A stretch of 36,445 nt of DNA from Solirubrobacteraceae bacterium (GCA_030690545.1 JAUYGN010000008.1:1-36445); one strand, 5' to 3'; counted from the first letter of the stretch, positions 7,904-15,746 are shown. Numbers and translations are program-made. Notes: generated by a model from the letters alone, not told the origin.

Positions 7904-9037
7904 ATGCGCGAGGACCGGCACGGTGCCCGGCGGAATGCCGGTAGCCCTGAGCCGATCGATCGGATGATCGCGATCTCGATAGCGTTGACGCACGCTGGCG
8001 CTGCCGGCAAAGCTGCCCTCGAGCTCGCCGACATAGTCGGGTACGCCGGTGCGCATGAGAGCCGCAGGGAGATGCTGGCTCGTGACATCCGAGGCCTGCG
8101 CAGGTCGGGCCTTGAGATCAGAAACGCCGCTGCTCCGGGAGAGGAATCGCGCTGGGTGCTAGTCCCCGGTGACAGCCGAGTGCGCGTCGCGTTCACGGCG
8201 AGTCAGCGTTCGGAGTTGCGTCGCGCGGCGCTGCTGGCTGACGGGCGGGAGTTGGCCTCGCAGATCACGCCTGGGGGCCCCCCCGCCCGGCGCCTAGCGC
8301 CGGGGAGGGGGAGGGGTACCGATGAGGATCAGGGCTTGAGAATTCGCGTCAGACCATTGCCGCCGGAGCTAGAGCAAGTCCAGCGAGCCGTGATCGACAA
8401 GTGCCTGCTCGAGTTCTGGTACAACGGCAGCCCCCGCAGCGTCGATCCGTACACGATGATGTTCACCGCCGGGGAATGGGCGGTGCACGGCCTCGAGCGC
8501 GGGACCGGGCTCGCCAAGACCTTCACCGTTACCCGGATGCAGCGCATATCGATCGGCAATCCTGGTTCCGCGGTCGTTCCGGCCGACCCCGTGCGGCCGT
8601 CGGTGGATCCGCTGACGTGGCACCAGGACGTGCCGATCGAGGCTGAGCTGGTCTGTCCCGCCGAGTTCGCCGCCGACGTCGCGGCCATGCTGAACGCCGT
8701 AGCCGTCCCCGCCGCCGCCGCCGCCGCGGAAACGGCCGCTAACGAAAGAAGCGACAGTTACGGTCAGAAACGGGCGTTGCAACGGGCGCATCCGTACCTA
8801 ACGGGCGCGTTTGACGTTAGCGGCCGTTTCTGCGAAGCCGGACCGCCTCCCGCCGCCGCCGCCCTCGATGCCATGGGCGGCGAGGAAGATGTGGTGGCAA
8901 TGCGAGCGGTGGTCACCAACCGGTGGCTGTTCCTCGCCCGGCTGATGGAACTCGGTGAGCGCGTCCGCTTGGTCGGCCCGGAGGCCCTGCGCTCCGAACT
9001 CCGCGAGCGCCTGACTGCCGTGGCGGCGCCCTCATGA
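7904..9037 (+). CDS. WYL-domain transcriptional regulator, PafB-like, with two in-frame palindromic insertions
   Basis: Likely half of a PafBC-type heteromeric activator, which in mycobacteria switches on the LexA-independent DNA-damage response. The N-terminus has a winged-helix region (about residues 18-70, with SRREMLARDIRGLRRSG). The WYL core lies near residues 165-195 (KCLLEFWYNGSPRSVDPYTM), and the C-terminal WCX-like region ends RLVGPEALRSELRERL. Two stretches do not fit the family: a Gly/Pro/Arg segment near residues 123-138 encoded by a GC hairpin (8271-8316), and about 36 residues near 275-311 encoded by a 109-bp repeat (8727-8836) also found at 14872-14981. Both keep the frame. The start follows a leaderless-type -10 box. 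The stop overlaps the next ATG by 4 nt. No Pup-proteasome genes are nearby. Confidence 0.75.
   Translation: MREDRHGARRNAGSPEPIDRMIAISIALTHAGAAGKAALELADIVGYAGAHESRREMLARDIRGLRRSGLEIRNAAAPGEESRWVLVPGDSRVRVAFTASQRSELRRAALLADGRELASQITPGGPPARRLAPGRGRGTDEDQGLRIRVRPLPPELEQVQRAVIDKCLLEFWYNGSPRSVDPYTMMFTAGEWAVHGLERGTGLAKTFTVTRMQRISIGNPGSAVVPADPVRPSVDPLTWHQDVPIEAELVCPAEFAADVAAMLNAVAVPAAAAAAETAANERSDSYGQKRALQRAHPYLTGAFDVSGRFCEAGPPPAAAALDAMGGEEDVVAMRAVVTNRWLFLARLMELGERVRLVGPEALRSELRERLTAVAAPS
8271..8316. repeat. GC-rich hairpin inserted in the pafB-like gene
   Basis: CCCGGCGC (8286-8293) and GCGCCGGG (8297-8304) pair around CTA, flanked by a C-run on the left and G-runs on the right that extend the stem. 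It encodes a low-complexity Gly-Pro-Arg stretch between the winged-helix part and the WYL domain. The frame stays open. It looks like a palindromic repeat that has invaded a linker. Confidence 0.5.
8727..8836. repeat. 109-bp inverted-repeat element inside pafB-like gene, copy A
   Basis: Terminal inverted repeats CGGAAACGGCCGCTAACG (left) and CGTTAGCGGCCGTTTCTG (right) are almost perfect. The core GAAACGGGCGTTGCAACGGG is identical in copy B at 14872-14981, and the two copies align over their full length with a single gap. Here the element is translated as part of the regulator without a stop codon. Confidence 0.75.
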
Positions 9038-10020
9038 GCCCCGGGGAGGCGCGAGCTGCGAGCGCGGTTGCGATGATCCCTCGAGTACTGGCTCTCCTCA
9101 GCGCCTACCCGGACGGGCTTCCCCTGGCGACTGTCGCCCGACAGCTCGGACTTGACTCAGACAAGCTGCGGCGCGACATCCTCCGGTTCTACGCCGCCGA
9201 CATTCAGGCCGACTCGATGCTCGGGCTTGGCCGACCGGAAGTGCTCGAGTTCCTGTCCGCCACCGGCGAGGATGCGGATCCGGGGGACGCGGCCTTCATC
9301 CGCGTGGTCTGCGATCAACCCGCTGCCGAGCTCGGGGTCGAGTACATCCCGGCTGACCGGCTGGCCATCTTGTACGCGGCCGCTGCCAGCCTTGCCCAGA
9401 CCGAACCCGACAACGCTGACCTGCTCGGCGCTGTCGAGACTCTGGCGTCGACGTTCCTGTCAGGCCTCGAAATCAGCGTGACCCAATCCGCTGACACGAC
9501 ACCAGCCCTGATCCGCCAAGCGATGGACGACCGGCGCGCTGTGCGGATCAAGTACTCGCGCGCCTGGAGGCCCGGCGTGAGCAACCGGGTAGTCCATCCA
9601 TACGCGCTGCATCACACTCCGCGCGGATGGGAACTCGACGCGGGCCCGCTGGTCGGAGGGCACGCTCGCACGTACATAGTCAGCAGGATTCGGGACGCTG
9701 AAGTCCTCGCCGAGTCCTTCGAACGCCCCGACGGCGTGGACTCGGTCATCGGAGCGGACCGGCGCGCGCGAGACGTTCAGATGAACCTGCCGCAGGGGAC
9801 TCGGTGGGTCGCTGACAGATTCGCCGAGCGCGTTGACGTAGCCGAATCCGACCGGGATGACCTGACTGTGAGGGCCGAGTTCCTGCCGCCGGTGGAGGAA
9901 CGCGTCGGCTTGGTGCTGGCGATCGCGGGGCCTGAGGCGTTCGTGATCGAGCCGGATGCCCTGGCCGATGCTGGCGCGATCATGGCCGCTCGACTCCTTC
10001 GCCACCACGGCCTGGACTAG
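9034..10020 (+). CDS. WYL-domain transcriptional regulator, PafC-like
   Basis: Partner of the upstream PafB-like protein; PafB and PafC act together as a DNA-binding regulator in mycobacteria. The 328-residue product shows an N-terminal winged helix (ARQLGLDSDKLRRDILRF near residues 40-58), a middle helical region with LAILYAAAASLAQTEP, and a WYL domain near residues 168-215 (DDRRAVRIKYSRAWRPG, then NRVVHPYALHHTPRGWELDAG). A C-terminal WCX-like part ends GPEAFVIEPDALADAGAI. ATG at 9034 overlaps the previous stop (ATGA), indicating coupled translation. Assignment to PafC rests on the gene pair and domain order; other paired WYL regulators are possible. Confidence 0.75.
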   Translation: MSPGEARAASAVAMIPRVLALLSAYPDGLPLATVARQLGLDSDKLRRDILRFYAADIQADSMLGLGRPEVLEFLSATGEDADPGDAAFIRVVCDQPAAELGVEYIPADRLAILYAAAASLAQTEPDNADLLGAVETLASTFLSGLEISVTQSADTTPALIRQAMDDRRAVRIKYSRAWRPGVSNRVVHPYALHHTPRGWELDAGPLVGGHARTYIVSRIRDAEVLAESFERPDGVDSVIGADRRARDVQMNLPQGTRWVADRFAERVDVAESDRDDLTVRAEFLPPVEERVGLVLAIAGPEAFVIEPDALADAGAIMAARLLRHHGLD

Positions 10021-10076
10021 CCCGAGCCCCGGCGTCCGGTCCGGAGTCCGCGATCTGCGCAAACGAGCGGGCCCGC

Positions 10077-10517
10077 TCAGTGCGCGAGCCCCGCCTGGAC
10101 CTCCTCGACGTTGCTCGCTGAGCCAGCGCTGCTCGACTTCTCGTCGGCGAGCAACTGATGCACGCGCTGGAAGGAAACGCCCATGGCGAATCCGATATCG
10201 CGCATCGACCAGCCTTGGCTGTGCAGGTGAACGGCCGCCGAGCGCAGTTGGGCGCTCGCCTCGCGCGCCTGTTCACCGGCCGAACGCCGGAGTTCACGCC
10301 CCCGAGCGATCGCTTCCTCGACTTCGCGCGGAACGGCTGGGCTAACTGTCACATCCACTGACGCCGACGGCACGTTGGCGACGAAGGCGATCGCTTCTCT
10401 GTGGATCTTGGCGGCTTGGCCGAGGTTGCTCACTTGAGAGATAGCGCCGGGGAACTCGACGCATTGGACTACCCACCAGCGACCGTCCTTGGTCGCTATG
10501 GCGTTGTACCTGGTCAT
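10077..10517 (-). CDS. HicB-like antitoxin with C-terminal helix-turn-helix
   Basis: Antitoxin of a type II HicAB-like system. The N-terminal half has the HicB fold signature: RYNAIATKDGRWWVVQCVEFPGA then the regularly spaced QAAKIHREAIAFV. The C-terminal half has an HTH (GWSMRDIGFAMGVSFQRVHQLL, near residues 102-123) for autoregulation. I prefer ATG at 10517 (MTRYNAIA), which overlaps the toxin stop as ATGA and follows GGTGGAG. A GTG at 10526 is the alternative. It is co-transcribed behind the toxin on the minus strand and converges on the PafC-like gene. Confidence 0.75.
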   Translation of the reverse strand: MTRYNAIATKDGRWWVVQCVEFPGAISQVSNLGQAAKIHREAIAFVANVPSASVDVTVSPAVPREVEEAIARGRELRRSAGEQAREASAQLRSAAVHLHSQGWSMRDIGFAMGVSFQRVHQLLADEKSSSAGSASNVEEVQAGLAH

Positions 10518-10708
10518 CGTCTCCACCAGCCTTTTCCCAGCGCTGGCTCCAGTTGCTTGAACAGTGCGAGCGCTGCCCGGTCGGCGGTTTCGGTGTGGCG
10601 GCCGATCGTGGTTCGTACCGAACCCACTCGAAGGCCCAGATGGTTCGTCCTCTGGAACTCCTCGTACGGCACGCCGGCTTCCCTTGCCGCTTGCTTGATC
10701 CTCTTCAA
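10514..10708 (-). CDS. HicA-like toxin (small mRNA-interferase candidate)
   Basis: A 64-residue basic product upstream of and overlapping the HicB-like gene. The central strand-His pattern (RTNHLGLRVGSVRTTIGRH) and the helix ending in FKQLEPALGKGWWR match actinobacterial HicA-like toxins. In HicA the His follows a Gly-Ser; here it is in TNH and again in GRH. The TTG start at 10708 follows TAAGG. An in-frame extension upstream (KTRKVLKRIKQ) exists, but no better start codon is seen before a stop near 10739. Toxin-first order is normal for hicAB. Confidence 0.65.
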   Translation of the reverse strand: MKRIKQAAREAGVPYEEFQRTNHLGLRVGSVRTTIGRHTETADRAALALFKQLEPALGKGWWRR

Positions 10709-10954
10709 GACCTTACGCGTCTTCAGCGTCGACGTCTACCCCCCTCGACATGGAGTGTCAATGTGCGCTAGACACGATGCGTGCTGGATTCGTGCTTGGC
10801 CCAATTGCGGCCAGCCCCGTCGGTAGCTGCGGCTGGGTTGGCAGATCCCGCCAGGCTCGAGCCGTCCCCCGCCCACAAGCCCGGATGGCGTGTCGCTGGA
10901 GCCGCCCTGAGGCCCCCTCAGCGAAGATGGGGAACCGGCGGCGATGAGGTGAAG

Positions 10955-12712
10955 ATGGATCCTGGGCGCTTGAGGTCTCTGCCGCTGACCCGCGTGGCGC
11001 CCTACGCCGCGACGGCTCTCGCCACCCTCGGCGTCGCGTTGTGGTTCTACCAGCCCTGGAGTATGACGGGGAGCGACGTGTTCTTCGGTGGCGAGGACAT
11101 CATCGCGCTGCAGGCAAACGTCGCCGCCGCCGGGCAGGTGGGACCCTTCGGGGCCGATCCCCATCTGGCCTGGCCGACCGGCTACGACCTGTGGAGCTTC
11201 CCGCAACTCGGGCTCGGCATCCTCACCGCAGCATGGGTTCTCACTGGACCACTCGGAGTCGGGTCAGGCGCAGCCGCGCTGATCATCATGATCGGGGCGC
11301 TTGTCTCCACGAGCGTGGCGTCACTGTTCTTCATCCGCTCGGTCATCGGCCGACGGCTTCCGTTCCTGGCAGCAGTGCTCGCGGCGGCCATAGGGCTCTC
11401 GCCGTTCTTCATGGGCAAGGTCGGCCACCTGAACGTCGCCGTGTTCTTCCTCGTGCCCATCACGCTCGGTGCCGTCATCCGTCTGCGCGGCAGGGGAGTC
11501 AGGGCCGCCTGCGCCGCTGCTGCCGCGCTCGCCGTCGCCTCCGCGGTGTCGCCGCTCTGGTGGGTTGTCGTGGTGTGCCTGGTACTGGGCGTAGTGGCTG
11601 TGGGCACGGCGCTGCGCCGATCTTGGTCTCGCCTGCTGGGAGTCGGGATCGTCCTGGCTGGCGTCGGCGCGGGATTCGTCTTCCAGACTCTGCTGTTCTG
11701 GCGGGCCCGCGTTGACGGAGCCCCTCTCGGCAGAGGTGTGTGGGGATCGAACGAGTGGGGTGGACGCCTGTCGGACCTGACGATCTCGTCGCCGTTCCTC
11801 AACCAGTTCTACCCCGACGAGATGTACGGCTCGCTCGTCGAAGGATCCAGCCAGGAACAAAAGCCGCTGGGTCTTGTCGCGGCGACCGCCGCTCTGGCCG
11901 TCGCGCTTGTACTACTCAAGGGAATGCCAAGGCGGGTCGCGCTCCCCGACGGCGGCTCCATCCGCACCGGGATGCTGGCCCTGGTCAGCACCGTTGTCTT
12001 GCTGTTCTTCCTCGCGGGCGGGTTGGGGAACGCGCAGGCAGCCTTCGCCGTGGGGCTGGGGGGCGCGTCGCCAGCCCGGGTCTGGTCCCGGATGACCATC
12101 GTGCTGGCGGTCGCCGGTATGGCCTGGTGCCTCGTCTACTTCGCCCGCTGGGCTCGCGACACCAGACGCGGCACCGGCACCGTGAAGGTCGCCTCCCTGG
12201 GCATCGGCATCGTCGTGTCCGTCGTGATGGTGTTGGAGCTGACAAGCACGGAGCCGCCCCGGGCAATCCAGTCAGCGTCGCTTTCGGAGTACCCGGCCGT
12301 CGAGTTCCTCCGGTCTCGCACCGAGCCGTGTCCCATCGCGCAGATTCCCCAGGACGGGGCGCCCGTCGTCAGAGTGCCGCGCGGCCCCAAGACCCCGGAA
12401 AGCCTGTTCTACTACCGTGGGTATTACTCGTACCTCCTGGCCCCCGAGTACTTCTGGAGCATCGGGTCGTGGGTTCCGGACAAGCCGACGGTCATGAATT
12501 CGATCGGCGCGACGCTGGACGCGGATGGGATGACGAGGCTGAGGTCGGCCGGCGCTTGCGCGGTGATGTACGACAAGCTCCTGGCCCGCGTTTCGCGGAA
12601 GAAGCGTCTGGGTCTTGAGGGTTCCAAGGTCTCCGGGCTGCCTCAGCCCGACTTCACTTCGGACCGGTACGACGTTTATCTGCTCGCTGGGGGCGGCTCT
12701 ACGGCCTCCTGA
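10955..12712 (+). CDS. Polytopic membrane protein, GT-C-type glycosyltransferase-like
   Basis: 585 residues with about ten to twelve hydrophobic segments, starting with PYAATALATLGVALWFY, and a C-terminal extracytoplasmic part of about 150 residues (from SLSEYPAVEFLRS on). A first-loop acidic segment (SDVFFGGED) and the motif GHLNVAVFFLVPITLG resemble large prokaryotic membrane glycosyltransferase-like proteins that use polyprenyl-phosphate sugars. The ATG at 10955 is chosen because GAGGT lies 4-5 nt upstream; the frame is open further upstream to 10781 but without membrane character. A GtrB-like gene follows, which makes the lipid-linked donor such enzymes need. Specific substrate unknown. 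Confidence 0.7.
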   Translation: MDPGRLRSLPLTRVAPYAATALATLGVALWFYQPWSMTGSDVFFGGEDIIALQANVAAAGQVGPFGADPHLAWPTGYDLWSFPQLGLGILTAAWVLTGPLGVGSGAAALIIMIGALVSTSVASLFFIRSVIGRRLPFLAAVLAAAIGLSPFFMGKVGHLNVAVFFLVPITLGAVIRLRGRGVRAACAAAAALAVASAVSPLWWVVVVCLVLGVVAVGTALRRSWSRLLGVGIVLAGVGAGFVFQTLLFWRARVDGAPLGRGVWGSNEWGGRLSDLTISSPFLNQFYPDEMYGSLVEGSSQEQKPLGLVAATAALAVALVLLKGMPRRVALPDGGSIRTGMLALVSTVVLLFFLAGGLGNAQAAFAVGLGGASPARVWSRMTIVLAVAGMAWCLVYFARWARDTRRGTGTVKVASLGIGIVVSVVMVLELTSTEPPRAIQSASLSEYPAVEFLRSRTEPCPIAQIPQDGAPVVRVPRGPKTPESLFYYRGYYSYLLAPEYFWSIGSWVPDKPTVMNSIGATLDADGMTRLRSAGACAVMYDKLLARVSRKKRLGLEGSKVSGLPQPDFTSDRYDVYLLAGGGSTAS

Positions 12713-12776
12713 CGATCGGCCCGCGCCACGCCCGGTCCCCACCGCAGCGCGCAGGCGTGCCTACCATGTCCGGGTG

Positions 12777-13856
12777 ATGGCCAACCCATTCGGGCACGGG
12801 GGAGAGCACGGAATGATCCCCACTCTGCCGGGTTCGCTCAGCGTTGTCGTGCCTTGCTTCAACGAGGAATCCTCAGTCGAGGAGCTTGTGGCAAGGATCG
12901 GTAGAGCCGCTTCGGGACTGGTGGCTGACTTCGAGGTCCTAATCATCGATGACGGGAGCACAGACGGGACTCTTCGGCAGGCTCGGTTGCTCGCCGATCT
13001 GGATGCTCGCGTTCGCTACGTCTCGCTGAGCCGGAACTTCGGTAAGGAGGGGGCGATCTACGCCGGTTTGCTCCACGCCCGGGGCGAATCGGTCTTGCTG
13101 ATGGACGGGGACCTTCAGCACCCTCCCGAAGTGATCCGGATGCTTCTCGAGAAGCGGGCTGAAACCGGTGCCGACCAGGTGATCGCGCGGCGGACTCGCG
13201 CGGGCGATCCGCCTATTCGCACTCTGCTGACGCGGATTTGCTACGGGCTGATGAACCGGGCGGTTGATGTACGCCTCGCCGATGGCGAAGGTGATTTCAG
13301 GCTGCTGTCGCGCCGCGCCGTCGCGGCCGTTCTTGAACTCTCCGAGGCGAACCGGTTCTCGAAGGGCCTCTTCGCTTGGATCGGCTTCCCGAGCGCGACC
13401 GTGGACTACGAGAACGTCTCCAGGGCCCACGGGCGGAGCCGTTGGTCGACTCGGCACTTGATCAACTACGGAATCGACGGCGTGATGTCGTTCAACAGCC
13501 GACCGCTGAGGACGATGATCCACCTGGGCTACGTGATCACAATCTTGTCCTTGCTCTATGTGGCCTGGCTCGTGATGAACGCGATCGTGTTCGGGGTCTC
13601 TGCTCCCGGGTACATCACCGTCATCGCCGCGGTCGTCGGATTCGGGGGCATCCAGCTGCTGAGTCTCGGGGTCATCGGTGAGTACGTGGGGCGCATGTAC
13701 GTCGAGACCAAGAACCGCCCGAAGTACTTCATCGCGGAGACAGGCGGATCGGGGCTGGGCGGATTCCGGCTGGCGGAGCAGCTGTCGGCAGGGAATGAAG
13801 TTGACGTCCGCCGGGTCGAGCGCCAGATCTCCCCGCAGTCGCCGCGAGACGCGTGA
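12777..13856 (+). CDS. Polyprenyl-phosphate glycosyltransferase, GtrB/ArnC-like (GT2)
   Basis: Transfers a sugar from a nucleotide donor to undecaprenyl (polyprenyl) phosphate on the cytoplasmic face. GT2 domain: SVVVPCFNEES near the N-terminus, IIDDGSTDGT, the donor/metal motif LLMDGDLQHPP, and the GtrB-type segment SLSRNFGKEGAIYAGL. Two C-terminal membrane hairpins follow (YVITILSLLYVAWLVMNAI and FGGIQLLSLGVIGEYVGRMY), ending ETKNRPKYFI. ATG 12777 lies 9 nt after TACCAT (GTG 12774 lies 6 nt after), fitting leaderless initiation. ATG 12813 with GGGGAG upstream is an alternative that removes 12 residues. It probably supplies the GT-C-like protein encoded just upstream. Confidence 0.88.
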   Translation: MANPFGHGGEHGMIPTLPGSLSVVVPCFNEESSVEELVARIGRAASGLVADFEVLIIDDGSTDGTLRQARLLADLDARVRYVSLSRNFGKEGAIYAGLLHARGESVLLMDGDLQHPPEVIRMLLEKRAETGADQVIARRTRAGDPPIRTLLTRICYGLMNRAVDVRLADGEGDFRLLSRRAVAAVLELSEANRFSKGLFAWIGFPSATVDYENVSRAHGRSRWSTRHLINYGIDGVMSFNSRPLRTMIHLGYVITILSLLYVAWLVMNAIVFGVSAPGYITVIAAVVGFGGIQLLSLGVIGEYVGRMYVETKNRPKYFIAETGGSGLGGFRLAEQLSAGNEVDVRRVERQISPQSPRDA

Positions 13857-13942
13857 AGCGCGACCTGTTGAGAGCCATTTCGGGCTGACCGCACCCGCCC
13901 TGCGGCGAACACTCACAGTCAGACGAACCGCCGGAGGAACTC

Positions 13943-14752
13943 CTAGGTCGCGGTCGCAATCACACGCAGCATCGCTCGCGAAGCTCTCCTCGACCCGGCT
14001 GCGTTGAGGTGTCCCTCGTCGCTGGCATAGCCGCCGTACAGGGCGAAGTAGCGCTTGCCGCCGCGATGTCCCACGACCCGGGTTCCGTTGGGGCGGGTCG
14101 ACTCCACCTTGGCCAGGTCGAAGAGCCGCCCAGTTCCCGCGTAGGCCCTGCGGATCAAAGCGTTGTACTTCTGCCGGACAACGTTGCTGGCTGGATCGTT
14201 TGTGGTCAGAGGCGCGGTCACGTGAAGGAAGGCCACGCCCGGGTACTCGCTAGACAGGGCCTTGATCGTCCTGCGGTACTTCTTGAAGACGGACTTGGGG
14301 TGAGATCCGGGGCCGAAGTCGACGTAACACAGCTTCATGAACGCGACCCGGACGTCATCTCCCGCGCCCGCCCGAATCTTCCCCGCGAAGTCGTTGATCT
14401 TCGAGTTGGGGGCTCCGTTGGATCCGATGCCCTCGTGGGCGAAGACTCCACCCGCCGGCAAGCCCGCGCTCCCTTCGAACTGGTTCGGCGCTGCTAGCCC
14501 GCGCGCCGCGTAGAGCGCATTCATGCCGTCGATGATGTTCCAGCCGACCGACTGGTGCCCGAAGAAGACGCGAGAGTTCCGGGCCTTCCGCAGCTGGCCC
14601 TTCGTTGGCCCGGCGGAGGCAGCGCTGGCGGTCACAGTCGGGTTCAGTGAAGCGCCTGGGGCTATCGCCTGCGCGGGCGAGAGCAGAGTTACGGCCGCAA
14701 CGGCAACTCCCGTCGCCGAGGCGATTGCGACCGCGAATCCGCGTCTACGCAT
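13943..14752 (-). CDS. Secreted SGNH-hydrolase-like protein
   Basis: A 269-residue exported protein. The N-terminus MRRRGFAVAIASATGV...LLSPAQA is a signal peptide with a predicted cleavage after AQA. Conserved-looking blocks are FFGHQSVGWNIIDG, a central Cys-Tyr-Val-Asp-Phe-Gly-Pro, the strand FLHVTAPLT, and a C-terminal SDEGHLNAAGSRRAS. The last has the Asp-x-x-His spacing of the SGNH/GDSL catalytic pair. A clear N-terminal GDS motif is not evident, so catalysis is uncertain. I chose ATG 14752 because GAGAGG lies 7 nt upstream; an ATG 30 nt earlier has none. It converges on the glycosyltransferase gene and may modify a cell-surface glycan. Confidence 0.6.
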   Translation of the reverse strand: MRRRGFAVAIASATGVAVAAVTLLSPAQAIAPGASLNPTVTASAASAGPTKGQLRKARNSRVFFGHQSVGWNIIDGMNALYAARGLAAPNQFEGSAGLPAGGVFAHEGIGSNGAPNSKINDFAGKIRAGAGDDVRVAFMKLCYVDFGPGSHPKSVFKKYRRTIKALSSEYPGVAFLHVTAPLTTNDPASNVVRQKYNALIRRAYAGTGRLFDLAKVESTRPNGTRVVGHRGGKRYFALYGGYASDEGHLNAAGSRRASRAMLRVIATAT

Positions 14753-14871
14753 CTTGCTACCTCTCGTCGGGGTTACTGCCATGTATCGATCGTTTCACGC
14801 GTCGAATTGAGCCAACGCGACGGTGGGTTTCGGCCTTGCTTTGATGGATCCCGGCCGCCCCGCCTCCCGCG

Positions 14872-14981
14872 CGGAAGCGGCCGTTCCGCACAAACGCGAC
14901 GCTTTCGCCAAGAAACGGGCGTTGCAACGGGTGTTTCTGAGGGTCTCCGGGTGCGTCTGTCGGGAGCGGCCGTTTCTTCCA
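14872..14981. repeat. 109-bp inverted-repeat element, copy B (intergenic)
   Basis: Same family as the element inside the pafB-like gene: the core GAAACGGGCGTTGCAACGGG is identical and the ends GCGGAAGCGGCCGTT and GAGCGGCCGTTTCTTCC are imperfect inverted repeats. Here it lies between the SGNH-like gene and the nuclease-ACBP gene. The rest of the 282-bp gap (14753-15034) shows nothing I can name. Confidence 0.75.
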
Positions 14982-15034
14982 ACGCTGCGGGGACAGGGCC
15001 GCTGGGGCTGCCGGGGCGCGAGTGCCCTGGGCGG

Positions 15035-15733
15035 TCAGAGCCCGGACACGACGCTGATGTACTGACTCTTCGCATCCTCACTCGTGAGGCCCTTGAGCGT
15101 CGACCACGCCTCATGCTTGGCCCGGCCCACGAAATCGGTGAACCCTGGCTTCTTGCCAGCCACGTCACCAACTGTCGCCTGCTTGTACAGGGCGTACAGC
15201 TTGAGTTTGATGTCGTTGCCAGGGTCGGTCGTGAGGGTCTTCACTTTCTCCAGGGCGCTCGCGAACTCAGCGCCCGGCCCGTCCGAAGGGGTGTTGGTGA
15301 ACTCAGCGCCCGGCCCGTCCGACGTCGGTCGCCGACTTGATACTGCATGATCGCGTAGCAGTTGCGTGGCCAGCTGATTGGATGGCACGACGTCGCCGGC
15401 ATAGTCGAATTTGAACAGACAGACGCCAGCATGGTCGGCCCATTTGACGGCCTCTGGAGAGTACCCTGCCAACGCGAAGAACAGGGGCTTCTTGTTGAGG
15501 GGTGCGGCCACGCCGTACAGTTCCTGAATCTTTGGACGGCCGACTGGCTTCACTTGGGCCTTGACCTGGGCAACTGCTGAAGATGACTGCACGTCGACTC
15601 CGGCGTCCTTGCCTTTTGGGGTGCATACCGCATCGGCGAAGCCGTGGCTGAGCATCCAATCCCTGGTAGCGAGTTCCGCGTCGCGTGGGGTGCGGATGAT
15701 GCGGCCCACCTGACTATCGGCTTCGATATCCAT
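15035..15733 (-). CDS. Mrr-type restriction endonuclease domain fused to an acyl-CoA-binding protein domain
   Basis: 232 residues. Residues about 15-115 are an Mrr_cat-like PD-(D/E)xK nuclease fold: TPRDAELATRDWMLSHGF, the acidic GKDAGVDVQSS (Asp43/Asp47), then AQVKAQVKPVGRPKIQELYG with a Gln-x-Lys (Gln56-Lys58) in place of (D/E)xK, as in many Mrr proteins. Residues about 155-232 are a bacterial acyl-CoA-binding protein: FASALEKVKTLTTDPGND, LYALYKQATVGDV, PGFTDFVGRAKHEAW, LKGLTSEDAKSQYI. The ligand residues known in ACBP (Tyr, Lys of YKQA, the Lys of RAKHEAW, Tyr225) are all present. The linker contains SDGPGAEF twice, from an in-frame 36-bp duplication. The start lies 7 nt after a TAGCGT box (leaderless). 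Both domains look intact. Function unknown; an acyl-CoA-sensing nuclease is my inference. Confidence 0.8.
   Translation of the reverse strand: MDIEADSQVGRIIRTPRDAELATRDWMLSHGFADAVCTPKGKDAGVDVQSSSAVAQVKAQVKPVGRPKIQELYGVAAPLNKKPLFFALAGYSPEAVKWADHAGVCLFKFDYAGDVVPSNQLATQLLRDHAVSSRRPTSDGPGAEFTNTPSDGPGAEFASALEKVKTLTTDPGNDIKLKLYALYKQATVGDVAGKKPGFTDFVGRAKHEAWSTLKGLTSEDAKSQYISVVSGL
15263..15322. repeat. Direct repeat in the linker of the nuclease-ACBP gene
   Basis: GAACTCAGCGCCCGGCCCGT followed by CCGA occurs at 15263-15286 and again at 15299-15322. The period is 36 bp, giving a 12-residue in-frame duplication that repeats SDGPGAEF between the two domains. Confidence 0.9.
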
Positions 15734-15740
15734 GGGCCGA

Positions 15741-15746
15741 ACGCTA
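15741..15746 (-). promoter_or_regulatory. Probable -10 element for leaderless nuclease-ACBP transcript
   Basis: On the minus strand TAGCGT stands 7 nt before the ATG at 15733, with no Shine-Dalgarno between. This matches the TANNNT spacing seen before several other genes of the window and supports the start chosen. Confidence 0.4.

Noticed and set aside
10021-10076. Terminator between the PafC-like and HicB-like genes
   Set aside because: GAGCGGGCCCGCTC is a palindrome, but it has no loop and overlaps the end of the HicB-like frame, so I could not support a hairpin call.
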